Assembly: GCF_017357105.1 (NCBI RefSeq)
Contig: NZ_CP071596.1
Span: forward strand, 2,418,001 to 2,482,000
Reading direction: 5' to 3'
DNA from: Natronosalvus caseinilyticus
Lineage (GTDB): Archaea; Halobacteriota; Halobacteria; Halobacteriales; Natrialbaceae
Length of the DNA stretch: 64,000 nucleotides
Shown here: in pieces, positions 18,666 through 27,389 of the stretch
Layout of the letters: every line of letters begins with the position of its first letter
Position numbering within the stretch: the stretch's first letter is position 1
Made by a program: the position numbers and the translations under genes
The notes under the pieces: model-generated
Database searches by the model: none
Told to the model about the DNA's origin: nothing
Seen by the model: only the letters and a program-made list of their open reading frames with translations

Positions 18666-19555
18666 GCTTTATACCCGAGAGCCCTCAGATTCTGTTCAAT
18701 CAGTTCCTGGTCTATATTTGAAGTGGTTTCGGGCTCTTCCACAATAATGTCTCGCCGCCCATCAAAATCAACCGTGAACCACGGTACTTTCACAAGTTCT
18801 TCCCGATATACGCCACCGAAATGGCCAAAAAACCTGAAGGGCCCAATCCTCTCTCCGAGCATCTCTCCATGATCTGATGTAATGATTGTTTTTCCATCAA
18901 TTTCACTAATCAAGTTTTTAGCTTCATCTAATACGAACTCTAAATTCTCTCTATAAGCCATTCTGACATCATCAATGCTTACGCCACTTCGGTTAATAGT
19001 CTCTCTCAAATCACCTCCGAAGTCGAATTGTTCTCGACCATATGGTCCAAGGTAGGGTTGGTGAGGCTGGAGATAGTGGACAATTAGCCGTTTATTCGGA
19101 TATTCTTGATGGGCCTTAATCGCTTCTTGAGTTACTGTCTTGGGGTTTGTTGTAATCCCGTACTCGTCTCTCCACTCCTCAGTGTATAATTGAATATGCT
19201 TGTAGACTTCTGAGCCAATCTCATTGCGGAGCTGTCCGTAGAATCCATTAGCAGAGATATATACAACGTCATGTAACTGCTTGTTTGAAAAATTTCCTCG
19301 CATAAACTCAGTACTGGTAGAACCCCGAGAAGTGACTATTTCGAGATCCCCGGGCATATCTATTGCTTCGTTGAAATAATCATATCTGCAAGCATCAAGT
19401 ATGATCAGTGTATCCCAGTCTCGTTTCATTACATCATCGCCATCTGGATTATATTTCATACCACTTTTATAATGGTTGAGCTTACCAATTGATTGGGTAT
19501 ATGCTCGCTGTGGTCTTGATAACGCTCGTTTGAACGTGGCTAATGATTTCATCAT
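18662..19555 (-). CDS. Alkaline-phosphatase-superfamily protein, short form
   Basis: The 297-residue protein has TLIILDACRYDYFNEA at about residue 50, the first metal Asp of the fold. The nucleophile zone is SRGSTSTEFMRGNFS with Ser/Thr and no Cys. ITSDHGEMLGERIGPFRFFG and HFGGVYREEL carry the other metal ligands. It is shorter than sulfatases because the C-terminal subdomain is missing. It ends EQNLRALGYKA. It is coupled to the pyruvyl transferase gene by ATGA overlap, so both probably modify the same glycan. Substrate unknown; phosphoryl transfer or hydrolysis is the best guess. Confidence 0.82.
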   Translation of the reverse strand: MMKSLATFKRALSRPQRAYTQSIGKLNHYKSGMKYNPDGDDVMKRDWDTLIILDACRYDYFNEAIDMPGDLEIVTSRGSTSTEFMRGNFSNKQLHDVVYISANGFYGQLRNEIGSEVYKHIQLYTEEWRDEYGITTNPKTVTQEAIKAHQEYPNKRLIVHYLQPHQPYLGPYGREQFDFGGDLRETINRSGVSIDDVRMAYRENLEFVLDEAKNLISEIDGKTIITSDHGEMLGERIGPFRFFGHFGGVYREELVKVPWFTVDFDGRRDIIVEEPETTSNIDQELIEQNLRALGYKA

Positions 19556-19599
19556 TGCCGGTTTTATTGTAGTGACATATATATTCGCCGGCCTGAGCG

Positions 19600-20513
19600 T
19601 GGCCGTTTTTCCCTCTGGTGATCGGACTCAAGAGATCCCCGTCAATCTCATCAACGTCGATAAGTTCACTATCAGTGGCCTCACAATCCGTTGATCTGAT
19701 GTATGGAGTATCGTACCAGAGAATGTCCCAATGGGCGTATCTCTAGCATCCACTTCGAATCCTGAGCAGGGAGGCGGATCTGGTGGCGGCTGTTCCATAT
19801 CACGTTCACGAACGTTGCAATGGACCACATCTATCAGGGCACACTCCTCCGAATTGCTCCCGGCCCTGATAACAAGACAGATGGAGTTACACTCTCCAAT
19901 TCAACGTTTTACGTGCTGAAGGACGACCAAGATTGTGTGCGTCTTGGTAGTGACGACTCATACCCCCGGAACATCTCGTTAACACTGCGCTATAGAACAT
20001 CCAGACCAATAATCGGGGGATCTACCTGCGCGACCCCACGAAAGACATTCAGGTCAGCAACTTCCACGTGAAGGATACTGATGTTTTCCTCGATAACAAC
20101 GGTTACGACATCATCAATGCCCAGTTCTCTAATTGCAGTGTTGAACGAAATGCAGATGGATTCTACCTGTTCATTCTCGGAGGGTCAACCCTTGATAATG
20201 CCTAATTCAACAATATTTGGGTTGTCGGTAACGACGGGGGCGTAGCGTTCAACCTCGACAGTATTGGCACTCTCGAATGTCACTTTCACCGATATTCACA
20301 TCGATTCGGCTAACAAAGGGTTCCGGATGACCACGGATGCAACCCTGAATGGTGACCTGCGATTCCGTAATGTGACCGAAGAAGGTGGCGTTCAACACTA
20401 TGATACTGCCGACAACCAGATTACTGTCAACGGCCACAAAAAGGTCTCCTTAGCAGGCGACACACCAGATACGACGAACTACTACCGAGTCAATGTGGCG
20501 GAATATTGTTAAA
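19600..20513 (+). pseudogene. Degraded beta-helix surface protein
   Basis: The + strand holds beta-helix-like pieces in changing frames: INVDKFTISGLTIR to a stop at 19693, then TNVAMDHIYQGTLLRIAPGP and VTLSNSTFYVLKDDQDCVRL, then NNRGIYLRDPTKDIQVSNFH and VERNADGFYLFILGGS to TAA at 20203, then VTFTDIHIDSANKGFRM in another frame ending YYRVNVAEYC at 20510-20512. At least two frameshifts and two stops are needed to join them. The repeat style (N/D-rich V-x-F-x-x-I) resembles parallel beta-helix or pectate-lyase-like proteins. Nothing intact remains. It is flanked by A+T-rich glycan genes. Confidence 0.72.
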
Positions 20514-20571
20514 TAATATAGACACACGGTAATCGAAACATTTAGGATACATATCCATCATCTCACGACCA

Positions 20572-22722
20572 ATGTCTAATGTCTCTCCTATATCTGTGAG
20601 TGCCTATGTGCGTCGGAAATACCTCCGTATGAATATTATCAGCAAGCTATTACTCGTTTTACTCTTCGCACAGGGCACGGGAATCCTCATGGACTCCGTC
20701 ACGAATTCGGACCTAGTATTACTCACCGCACTCCGATTCCTCTCAGGCACCATACTCATACTTCTCGTTCCAGGCTGGCTGCTCCTTTCATTCCTTGGCT
20801 ACCGATCCGATGAACTCTCGGTTTTCGTCGTTATTGTGCCTGTAACAAGTGTAGCTCTCATCTCACTCACACTCTTCCTCTGGACGATGGGTTTCTACAC
20901 ACTGAACTTATCTGCCCCACTCACTCAGACCAAGGTTTATATAGTACTATCAATGCTCCTCATCGGTCTTCTTACACTAACTAACCGGACGAGGTCAACT
21001 TACCGTATATACGAGGGCGATCTCAATTTTACTCCATCTGATCCAGCACTCATTGTCGCGTTCCTTACTTTCAGTGCTGCAATTGTCGGTGCTCGACTTA
21101 CTACTGGCCAGGTAAAACACGCCAACTTGGTATTAGTCACTGCACTTCTTTTTGCGTCATCCATCCCGTTTCTCCTCACTCGACGCCCAGCTCCGACGGC
21201 AAATCGAGTGTTGACGATCTACGTTACGGCACTCGCGTTACTCTTCCATATGAGCTTGATCAGTAATTATGTATGGGGGCCTGATATCCAGTGGACGGTC
21301 CATTTTGCGAGCCTGATTACTGAAGTCAATGCGTGGCCGCTCGATATTGTCCATCGACGGGCCCCCCTTATTACAGTCACCTTTTTAGCCGCAACATTGT
21401 CGGAACTTACCGGTATGGCCATTGACTGGCCTTACAAGATTCATCTCCAGCTTCTCATGTCGCTTATGCCGGTCGGAATCTATGCAATCGCGAAGAAGGA
21501 GTTACCGATGCAATGGGCGGTACTCGCTCCGTTTGGGTACATCTTTTACCAGCGATTCATTCACGGTATCCAAGCCAAACAACACACCGGGCAAATTTTC
21601 ATCATCGCACTGTTGCTTGTCCTGCTCTATGAATACCGGGAGCGGTGGCAATCAATCCTTCTGCTCCTGCTTGGCTGGGGGTTAATAACCTCGCACTATC
21701 TGATGTCTATGATCTTCATCGGAATGCTCGCTGTTTATCTCATCGGACGCCAGGTGTTGTCAATTCTCCCACCCACTGATCAGACACCGCCTGACAACCG
21801 ATTCAGTCTCGCGTTTCTTGTCTTAATTCCAATTTATTTCTTTATTTGGTACTCTAGCATTGGTGGAGGATACATTTTCTCACAATTTGTTCTGCTCCCC
21901 TATCGTATCATCAACACCTTCGGTACAAGAACCAGCGAAACCACTGATCGCACTGGTGAATCACTATTCGTACAAACGCTACAAATGGGAACGGTACGAA
22001 AATTCTACTTCTCGCTTTTTGCCATATTGATTGGACTGCTGGCGTTAGGTGCCACGATCTCTCTCGCTCGCACTCTCCTGAAGAAGAATAGCGATGATTG
22101 GTCAACATACACGATATTCACGATTCCGGCACTCAGTTTGTTCTCAGCATCCATAATACTGAAAGGAAGGTTTGGGATTGATCGAGCGATGGATGTATTA
22201 TTCCTCATTGCATCGCCACTTACAATTTTTGGCGCTTGGTGGCTCGCAAAGGGGCTTCAACGTTTTTCTATTCCTATTCAGAAGAAGACGATACGGAGCT
22301 CACTCGCCATGGTATTAGCGCTCTTCTTGCTTTTTAACCTCGGTGTTGCTCATTTGGCACTTGGGTTGCCGACGAATCCAGCACCAACACCGGAATCCTT
22401 TGCTCTGAATCAGGACAAGCCATGGGGGCAGTTGAACGACCAAGAAACCGAGTCTGCCAAATGGGTTGTCGAATACCGATCTGCAGGATCTGACTTGTAT
22501 ACCGGAAATTACGGGGGAATTGTGACTGGTCGGTATGAGAACCGGTGGGCTAACCCTCCGATCGGGACGTACGAAGGCTATCACAATAGTAGTCGGGGAA
22601 CGCTATATGTGAGGAATTATGATGTTCCGGTATGCATGAATGATATAGCAGCATGCCTCGAGCAGCCACCAACAGAAGGAAAGATATATGCGAATAACCA
22701 TTCTTCAGTCTATACAAAATGA
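20572..22722 (+). CDS. Large multi-pass membrane protein (DUF2206-like), glycan-associated
   Basis: The 716-residue protein has about 14-16 TM helices and a hydrophilic C-terminal domain of about 110 residues after FNLGVAHLALGLPTN. Loops include ISNYVWGPDIQWTVHFASLI between TM helices and GWGLITSHYLMSMIFIG, the latter matching the join of the IS-disrupted protein at 1825-4907. The layout resembles archaeal DUF2206 membrane proteins found in surface-glycan clusters, which may act as polymerases or transferases with GT-C-like topology; I recall this only from family style. An acidic or metal-binding loop such as GPDIQW could be catalytic. Codon use is A+T-rich, as in the neighbours. Confidence 0.8.
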   Translation: MSNVSPISVSAYVRRKYLRMNIISKLLLVLLFAQGTGILMDSVTNSDLVLLTALRFLSGTILILLVPGWLLLSFLGYRSDELSVFVVIVPVTSVALISLTLFLWTMGFYTLNLSAPLTQTKVYIVLSMLLIGLLTLTNRTRSTYRIYEGDLNFTPSDPALIVAFLTFSAAIVGARLTTGQVKHANLVLVTALLFASSIPFLLTRRPAPTANRVLTIYVTALALLFHMSLISNYVWGPDIQWTVHFASLITEVNAWPLDIVHRRAPLITVTFLAATLSELTGMAIDWPYKIHLQLLMSLMPVGIYAIAKKELPMQWAVLAPFGYIFYQRFIHGIQAKQHTGQIFIIALLLVLLYEYRERWQSILLLLLGWGLITSHYLMSMIFIGMLAVYLIGRQVLSILPPTDQTPPDNRFSLAFLVLIPIYFFIWYSSIGGGYIFSQFVLLPYRIINTFGTRTSETTDRTGESLFVQTLQMGTVRKFYFSLFAILIGLLALGATISLARTLLKKNSDDWSTYTIFTIPALSLFSASIILKGRFGIDRAMDVLFLIASPLTIFGAWWLAKGLQRFSIPIQKKTIRSSLAMVLALFLLFNLGVAHLALGLPTNPAPTPESFALNQDKPWGQLNDQETESAKWVVEYRSAGSDLYTGNYGGIVTGRYENRWANPPIGTYEGYHNSSRGTLYVRNYDVPVCMNDIAACLEQPPTEGKIYANNHSSVYTK

Positions 22723-22769
22723 CATAAATTAAAGACCGTCAATCATACTTGAGTTAATAGAGGGAATCA

Positions 22770-23003
22770 ATGAGTAGGATCGGGATGGTGCTCGGTTCTG
22801 TTGTGATTGGGATGGCATCGGCGATCCCCCTATTCTGGTGATAATCGATTATCATAGCACCGCATACGGCAAGTTCGGGCTTTGAGGAACACAGCCATCT
22901 GGTGCCTAATCTTGACGGCGCCGACGCTGCGTTTCGCATTGACTACGAAGAAGACGCGTTCCTCGGGATGAACGCACGGTATCGCGCGTCTTTGGCCTTC
23001 TGA
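22770..23003 (+). pseudogene. Possible remnant of a small secreted or membrane protein
   Basis: From the ATG at 22770 the frame reads MSRIGMVLGSVVIGMASAIP then LFW and TGA. After the perfect palindrome TGATAATCGATTATCA (22839-22854) an open stretch gives EEHSHLVPNLDGADAAFRID and YEEDAFLGMNARYRA, ending at TGA 23001-23003. The pieces read like one interrupted product, but I recognise no family. The 3' part overlaps a J-domain-like reading on the other strand, and the two cannot both be real there. Confidence 0.3.
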
Positions 23004-23121
23004 ATGCGCTTGTACTTTTTACGTCGGGATCGTCACTGTCAGGATGGTCGTTCGCTGACAGTCGACGGACGACGTCGTCAGGTGCGTCGGGTGTGACGCC
23101 GAGGACCTCATGAGGTTCTTC
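22944..23121 (-). pseudogene. Remnant of a DnaJ-like J-domain
   Basis: On the minus strand the translation EEPHEVLGVTPDAPDDVVRR is followed closely by NDHPDSDDPD, containing the HPD tripeptide. After a one-base shift near 23025 it continues KKYKRIQKAKDARYRA. This is the order of a J-domain, but helix II is about eight residues too short and the frame is broken. There is no start codon or downstream domain. It appears to be a relic of a J-domain gene. Confidence 0.5.
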
Positions 23122-23330
23122 CTGGAGACTGGTGTTCGAGGCCTATATTATGTATTCAAAACTACGACGTGCCGTCCTGTCCGGGTAGGATCATATCTCA
23201 ACGCTTACAGAAATTTTATTATATGTACATATTTACGCAAATAACTGCCCACAGTCTCTACACAGTAATAACGGAACTCCGGAAAACTTACGTGCTTTTA
23301 TATGTCATCTACGTATGGGTGATCAAACCA

Positions 23331-24527
23331 ATGCATGTTTGTCTCATATCTAGCCTTTTCCCACCTGAGATGCTCGGCGGTGCAGAAAAGAATGTAAGGC
23401 TAATTTCCAAAGAATTGGTAGAACGAGGTCATCAGGTCTCCGTCATCACAACGACAGGTTCTGCAGATCCTGGACCCCTGTCCTATAATTCAGATCAGAA
23501 AGATGGCATTGAAGTCTTCCGTTATAGGCCAAGGAATGTATTTCAACCAGTGGATATTCCTGATCAACCGACATGGAAATTCATTCCTTTTAAAATTATT
23601 GATACGTGGAATCCTCACTCCTATATCATCCTGAAGAAAATAATCCAGAAGATTTCACCGGATCTCATCCACCTTCACAACTATGAGGGACACTCAGGTG
23701 CTGTGTTTACGGCTGCTGGGAGCTATTCGGCCCCTCTTGTCCACACCCTTCATGACTACTCGTTGCTGCATTTCCAACCCAGTATGTACAGAAACGGAGA
23801 AGTGTGGGAGCCGGGTTCCTATTTTAAACCATATCATGAAATCAATAAGCAGCTAATAAAGCAGGTTGATAAGTATATCTCTCCATCTGATTTTCTAATA
23901 CAGAAACACAAAGAGTACGGGTTTTTCCAGAGTGGAGATTGCGAAGTAATTCAAAACGGGGTACCATTAAATGATAAACCCCAAATCGAAAAGCAGCCAC
24001 CGACAAAGGAGGGAAAAATTCGTCTTCTTTATGTAGGACGGGTATCCTCAGATAAAGGAGTTGATACACTGATAGAGGCTGTACAGTTGAATTCAGAGAA
24101 AGCCATACAACTGGATATCCTCGGAAAAGGAGCTGAACGAGAGGAACTGGAGAAATTAGCTACCGATTCCAATATTAAGTTTCATGGATTCGTGTCTGAA
24201 GAGGAGTTGATTTCGTACTATCGCAATGCCCATGCCACTGTTGTTCCTTCTGAATGGTACGATAATTCGCCTACAGTAATCTATGAAAGCATATCAATGG
24301 GGACACCCGTGATAGCAGCAGAAATAGGTGGGATACCTGAACTACTAACAGAAGAAACAGGATTCCTCTTTCGTTCAAGTGACGCTAGGAATCTATCGGA
24401 CACGATTAATGAGGCATACAAGAGTATCACGGTGAAGAGTTATGAAGAGTGCATAGATAGAAGGGATCATTTTAATATCAAAAGACATGTTAATGAGTTG
24501 CTTGACGTATATCGAGATTTAGCTTAA
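23331..24527 (+). CDS. GT4-family glycosyltransferase
   Basis: I start this gene at the ATG at 23331 (MHVCLISSLFPPEMLGGAEK), where the GT4 fold begins; the open frame extends 54 codons further upstream but with an atypical hydrophobic sequence. The 398-residue GT-B enzyme shows GGAEKNVRLISKELVERGH, DLIHLHNYEGHSGAV, LLYVGRVSSDKGVDTLIEAV and SEWYDNSPTVIYESISMGTP, the Glu-x7-Glu motif. It should transfer a sugar from a nucleotide donor to the growing lipid-linked glycan. Codon use is A+T-rich. It converges with the next GT4 gene and overlaps it by 9 bp. Confidence 0.88.
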   Translation: MHVCLISSLFPPEMLGGAEKNVRLISKELVERGHQVSVITTTGSADPGPLSYNSDQKDGIEVFRYRPRNVFQPVDIPDQPTWKFIPFKIIDTWNPHSYIILKKIIQKISPDLIHLHNYEGHSGAVFTAAGSYSAPLVHTLHDYSLLHFQPSMYRNGEVWEPGSYFKPYHEINKQLIKQVDKYISPSDFLIQKHKEYGFFQSGDCEVIQNGVPLNDKPQIEKQPPTKEGKIRLLYVGRVSSDKGVDTLIEAVQLNSEKAIQLDILGKGAEREELEKLATDSNIKFHGFVSEEELISYYRNAHATVVPSEWYDNSPTVIYESISMGTPVIAAEIGGIPELLTEETGFLFRSSDARNLSDTINEAYKSITVKSYEECIDRRDHFNIKRHVNELLDVYRDLA

Positions 24528-25655
24528 TCTCAATAACTCGATGATCTCGGATGCGAACTTATCTTTTGAGCCAAGATCGACTAACCGACCATTGGTCTGA
24601 ACCTCGGAGTGGGCACCAATATCATAAGCTACCGTGGGTGTACCACACGCTTCAGCTTCAGCAATAGTGAGATTGAAACCCTCTTTTTCAGAACAGGTAG
24701 CGTAAACATCGGTAGCGGCATAGTAGTGCGGGAGTTCAGACTCGGGGACCATTCCTGTAAAGATTATTTGCCCATCTGACTCCTTTTTCTGTTTGACTAG
24801 GTATTCTGTATAATCGCTCTCATCCTTCCGACCGACGAGGAGTAATACAGCGTCAGGATAGGTATTCAGAATCCGTTCGTACACATCGATCAGTTCGTGA
24901 ACCCTTTTGGAGCGCGCGAGACGGCCGACGTACAAAATTACCGGCTTATTATCGAGACCAAATTTATCCCTTATCGGGGAGCCCGAAACTTCCTCGTGGT
25001 AGAACTCTTCATCGATAAGATTGTAGATTACGGGGCCGGTTTTGCCAAACTTTGCCTTGTATTCGTCTCTGCTGTACTTGCTAACTGAGACCACGCTATC
25101 TAATTTGGTACTTGAGTATAGGATCCCACGATATACCGTATACCCAAAAAGCTTCTCGATTAGTCCAACTTTCTCATTAGGTTCAGTGATATGGTGGTTA
25201 TAGTATATGGTAGTCGTCCCGTACTGGTATTTCGTAAGAACTGCAACTGGACAGAGTACCGGCTGGTGAACGACAAGTAGATCAAACGAACTGAGGCGGC
25301 GTGCCATCCGGAGCATGCTTAGTGGATTGAACAGATATCTAGGGCGAACAGCAATATCATTGAGGAGGGTGCCGTTCCCTATTTCTTCAACCCTGAACCC
25401 ATCCGGTTCTATTTCGGCTTCGAATGTGAACGCAGTAGGAGTATATCCTGCATCCCGCAAGGTGCGCAACTGTCGGATTGCGACGTGGCCGGCACCTTCC
25501 GATTCGTCTAAACGAGAAACGAGAATACCGATCGATTCTATCCGGCCCGGTATATTTTCGATTAATTCTGTGATGTTATGCAGGATATCTTGTTCAAAGT
25601 TGAGTGACACGCTTTGAGTGTTCTTTCCTACAAGATGGCTTAAGATTGTCGTCAT
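24519..25655 (-). CDS. GT4-family glycosyltransferase
   Basis: The 378-residue protein has a GT-B layout with an N-terminal extension of about 40 residues. Motifs include IGILVSRLDESEGAGHVAIR, VILYVGRLARSKRVHELIDV and CSEKEGFNLTIAEAEACGTP, the donor-binding Glu-x7-Glu, followed by TVAYDIGAHSEV. It should act in the cytoplasm on lipid-linked glycan. It is the last gene of the A+T-rich block, which ends near 25.7 kb. It converges with the GT4 gene to the left. Confidence 0.87.
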   Translation of the reverse strand: MTTILSHLVGKNTQSVSLNFEQDILHNITELIENIPGRIESIGILVSRLDESEGAGHVAIRQLRTLRDAGYTPTAFTFEAEIEPDGFRVEEIGNGTLLNDIAVRPRYLFNPLSMLRMARRLSSFDLLVVHQPVLCPVAVLTKYQYGTTTIYYNHHITEPNEKVGLIEKLFGYTVYRGILYSSTKLDSVVSVSKYSRDEYKAKFGKTGPVIYNLIDEEFYHEEVSGSPIRDKFGLDNKPVILYVGRLARSKRVHELIDVYERILNTYPDAVLLLVGRKDESDYTEYLVKQKKESDGQIIFTGMVPESELPHYYAATDVYATCSEKEGFNLTIAEAEACGTPTVAYDIGAHSEVQTNGRLVDLGSKDKFASEIIELLRLS

Positions 25656-25873
25656 AAATTGACGAAGGGAGAGGTCTGTTTCACCAATATCTTAAATATT
25701 ATAAATTTGTAATAGTCTAAAATAATAAAGTCCGATAGGAGCTACCCATCGGAAGCAACCGTACTCACGAAGAACGGCCCGAATACCGTCTGAAATCCGG
25801 TCACGATCGCTGTAAACGCCATTATCGATCCCATCGTGAACGAAACGGGTGGACCCTGATCCATTTCTTCGAT

Positions 25874-26145
25874 TCAATCGAGTTCGGCCGCCAGCTCGCG
25901 TGCCGTCTGGCGCACTGCCGAGTCGCTTTCTCGGTCAGGGTCCCATCCCAATCCGGCGAGTTTCTCGATCGACAGCCGCATCTTCGGTACGTCACCCGTC
26001 CACCCACGATCGCCGCCGGTGTACTCATAGTCGGGCTCGAGTCCGAGCTCCTCACTCACCAGGTCTGCGATTCGCGTCACCGACGTCGTCGTCCGGGTCC
26101 CGAGATTTAACGTGTTCACCGGCCGATCCGCGTGTTTGATCTGCG
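25874..26145 (-). pseudogene. Truncated copy of the epimerase C-terminus
   Basis: The translation DRPVNTLNLGTRTTTSVTRI and the following EYTGGDRGWTGDVPKMRLSI repeat the last 80 or so residues of the intact epimerase at 29052-29984, with only a few changes. The nucleotide similarity begins near 26143 and ends at the shared stop, followed by unrelated sequence on both sides. There is no Rossmann domain, so it cannot be active. It forms a direct repeat of about 270 bp with the intact gene, 3.2 kb away. Confidence 0.85.
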
Positions 26146-26259
26146 AGACGCTCTAGGTATAGCTCTGGTAGCCAGGCCGCAAAAGAGCCCAGTTCCCGTT
26201 TTTTCGGTATCGTTGCGTTTGTCAAATCGGAGCCCGTACAAGCGGACGACTGTGAGCAA

Positions 26260-26778
26260 TTAGCCATCGATCTGTCCCGCCAGCTCCGTCTCGAGCAAGC
26301 GTCGCCGTCGATGGCGGGCGATCGAGCGAGCGCCCAGCGCCAGCAGTATCGCGAGCAGGGCCGGCCACCGATCGTGACTGGTGTAGAACCCGGGGATAGA
26401 GATATCAGCACCGATCAACGGCCAGAGGTACGGTTTCGATCCCGGAATCATGAGTAAATCGAGGACGAAATGGGAGAACGCCCCGAGCGCAAGCAACAGC
26501 GCGACCGCGCGCCGATATTGCGGCTGGACGAGCAGCGATCCGATGCAGATGACGATCACGACGCCGCCGATCGAGTGCATCGGCCGCCACGAAATCGAGA
26601 CGCCGATCGCCGATTCGACGGTCGCCGGCGGAAGTACCTGCTCCAACCGGTTGAGATCGGGCAGCGTCGCACCGACCATCGCGACGGTCGCGAATCGCGG
26701 CGTAAGCCACTCGTAGCGGAGCGACAGCAGCGTCGCGAGCGCGAACGCGATCAGAACGTGTGTTAAGCCATCGGCCAT
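26260..26778 (-). CDS. DUF457-like membrane-bound metal-dependent hydrolase family protein
   Basis: I use the ATG at 26776-26778 (MADGLTHVLIAFALATLLSL), matching the paralog at 36820-37344; a start three codons earlier is possible. The 172-residue protein has four TM helices, with conserved H/D positions (THVLIAF, LPDLNRLEQ, HSIGG, SHFVLDLLM) typical of the YdjM/DUF457 family, called membrane-bound hydrolases on weak evidence. Its start overlaps the stop of the upstream partner gene at 26784, so the pair is coupled. Confidence 0.8.
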   Translation of the reverse strand: MADGLTHVLIAFALATLLSLRYEWLTPRFATVAMVGATLPDLNRLEQVLPPATVESAIGVSISWRPMHSIGGVVIVICIGSLLVQPQYRRAVALLLALGAFSHFVLDLLMIPGSKPYLWPLIGADISIPGFYTSHDRWPALLAILLALGARSIARHRRRRLLETELAGQIDG

Positions 26779-26783
26779 GGCGA

Positions 26784-27290
26784 TCACGCCCCCCGGCGCG
26801 ACACGCCGTCAGCTCGCAGCGCCTGGCGGCGATCCGGATCGCTCCACCGACCGACTCGTCGACCGCCTCTTGGAACGAGTGCGAGTCCACGGAGCTCGAG
26901 TCGCCAGCCGACGAGCGCACGACCGGCGACCACCGCCGCGCCGATGGCCGAGATCGCGTGCACGTACAGGAGTCCGCCGATCTGAACATCGCCGCTCCGG
27001 TCGGCGGGCGCGACGAGCGCGTTCGCGAGACCAGTCGCGTCCACGCTACCTCCGGCCACTGTTGACCGACCCGCGACATTGTCCTGAGAGGCCGTTGACC
27101 GCGGCGTCCGATACTCGGCTCCGAGATTGAAATTTGCGCCCTCAAAGGGAACGATTTCCTCGGCCCCGCTCGAGCCGTCCGCGACGGCCGCGTCGACCGA
27201 CCAGCCGGCTCCGCCGAGCACGAGGACGCCGACGAGGTCGACGAGGAGAACGGTGATACCGATACAGCGGCGAAGCGGGTCCCGTAACAT
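26784..27290 (-). CDS. Small membrane/exported protein, partner of the DUF457-like gene
   Basis: The ATG at 27288-27290 (MLRDPLRRCIGITVLLVDLV) aligns exactly with the start of the paralog at 37350-37856 and gives 168 residues; the open frame upstream is low-complexity and arginine/serine-rich. It has an N-terminal TM helix, an extracytoplasmic region (AGWSVDAAVADGSSGAEEIV) and a second hydrophobic region (IGGLLYVHAISAIGAAVVAG). No known family. Its constant pairing with a DUF457-like gene at two loci suggests a joint function. Confidence 0.75.
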   Translation of the reverse strand: MLRDPLRRCIGITVLLVDLVGVLVLGGAGWSVDAAVADGSSGAEEIVPFEGANFNLGAEYRTPRSTASQDNVAGRSTVAGGSVDATGLANALVAPADRSGDVQIGGLLYVHAISAIGAAVVAGRALVGWRLELRGLALVPRGGRRVGRWSDPDRRQALRADGVSRRGA

Positions 27291-27389
27291 GGCAGTTTCG
27301 ACGGCCGGCATCGAAGTAATAGTCAGTACTGATTCGCGAACCGATTCGAGAACCGACTCACGACTCGAATCGACGCTCGTTACGGAATG

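Noticed and set aside
26146-26259. Short protein-like stretch beside the epimerase fragment (RELGSFAAWLPELYLERLAD)
   Set aside because: About 30 residues only, with no start and no family; it cannot be separated from chance.
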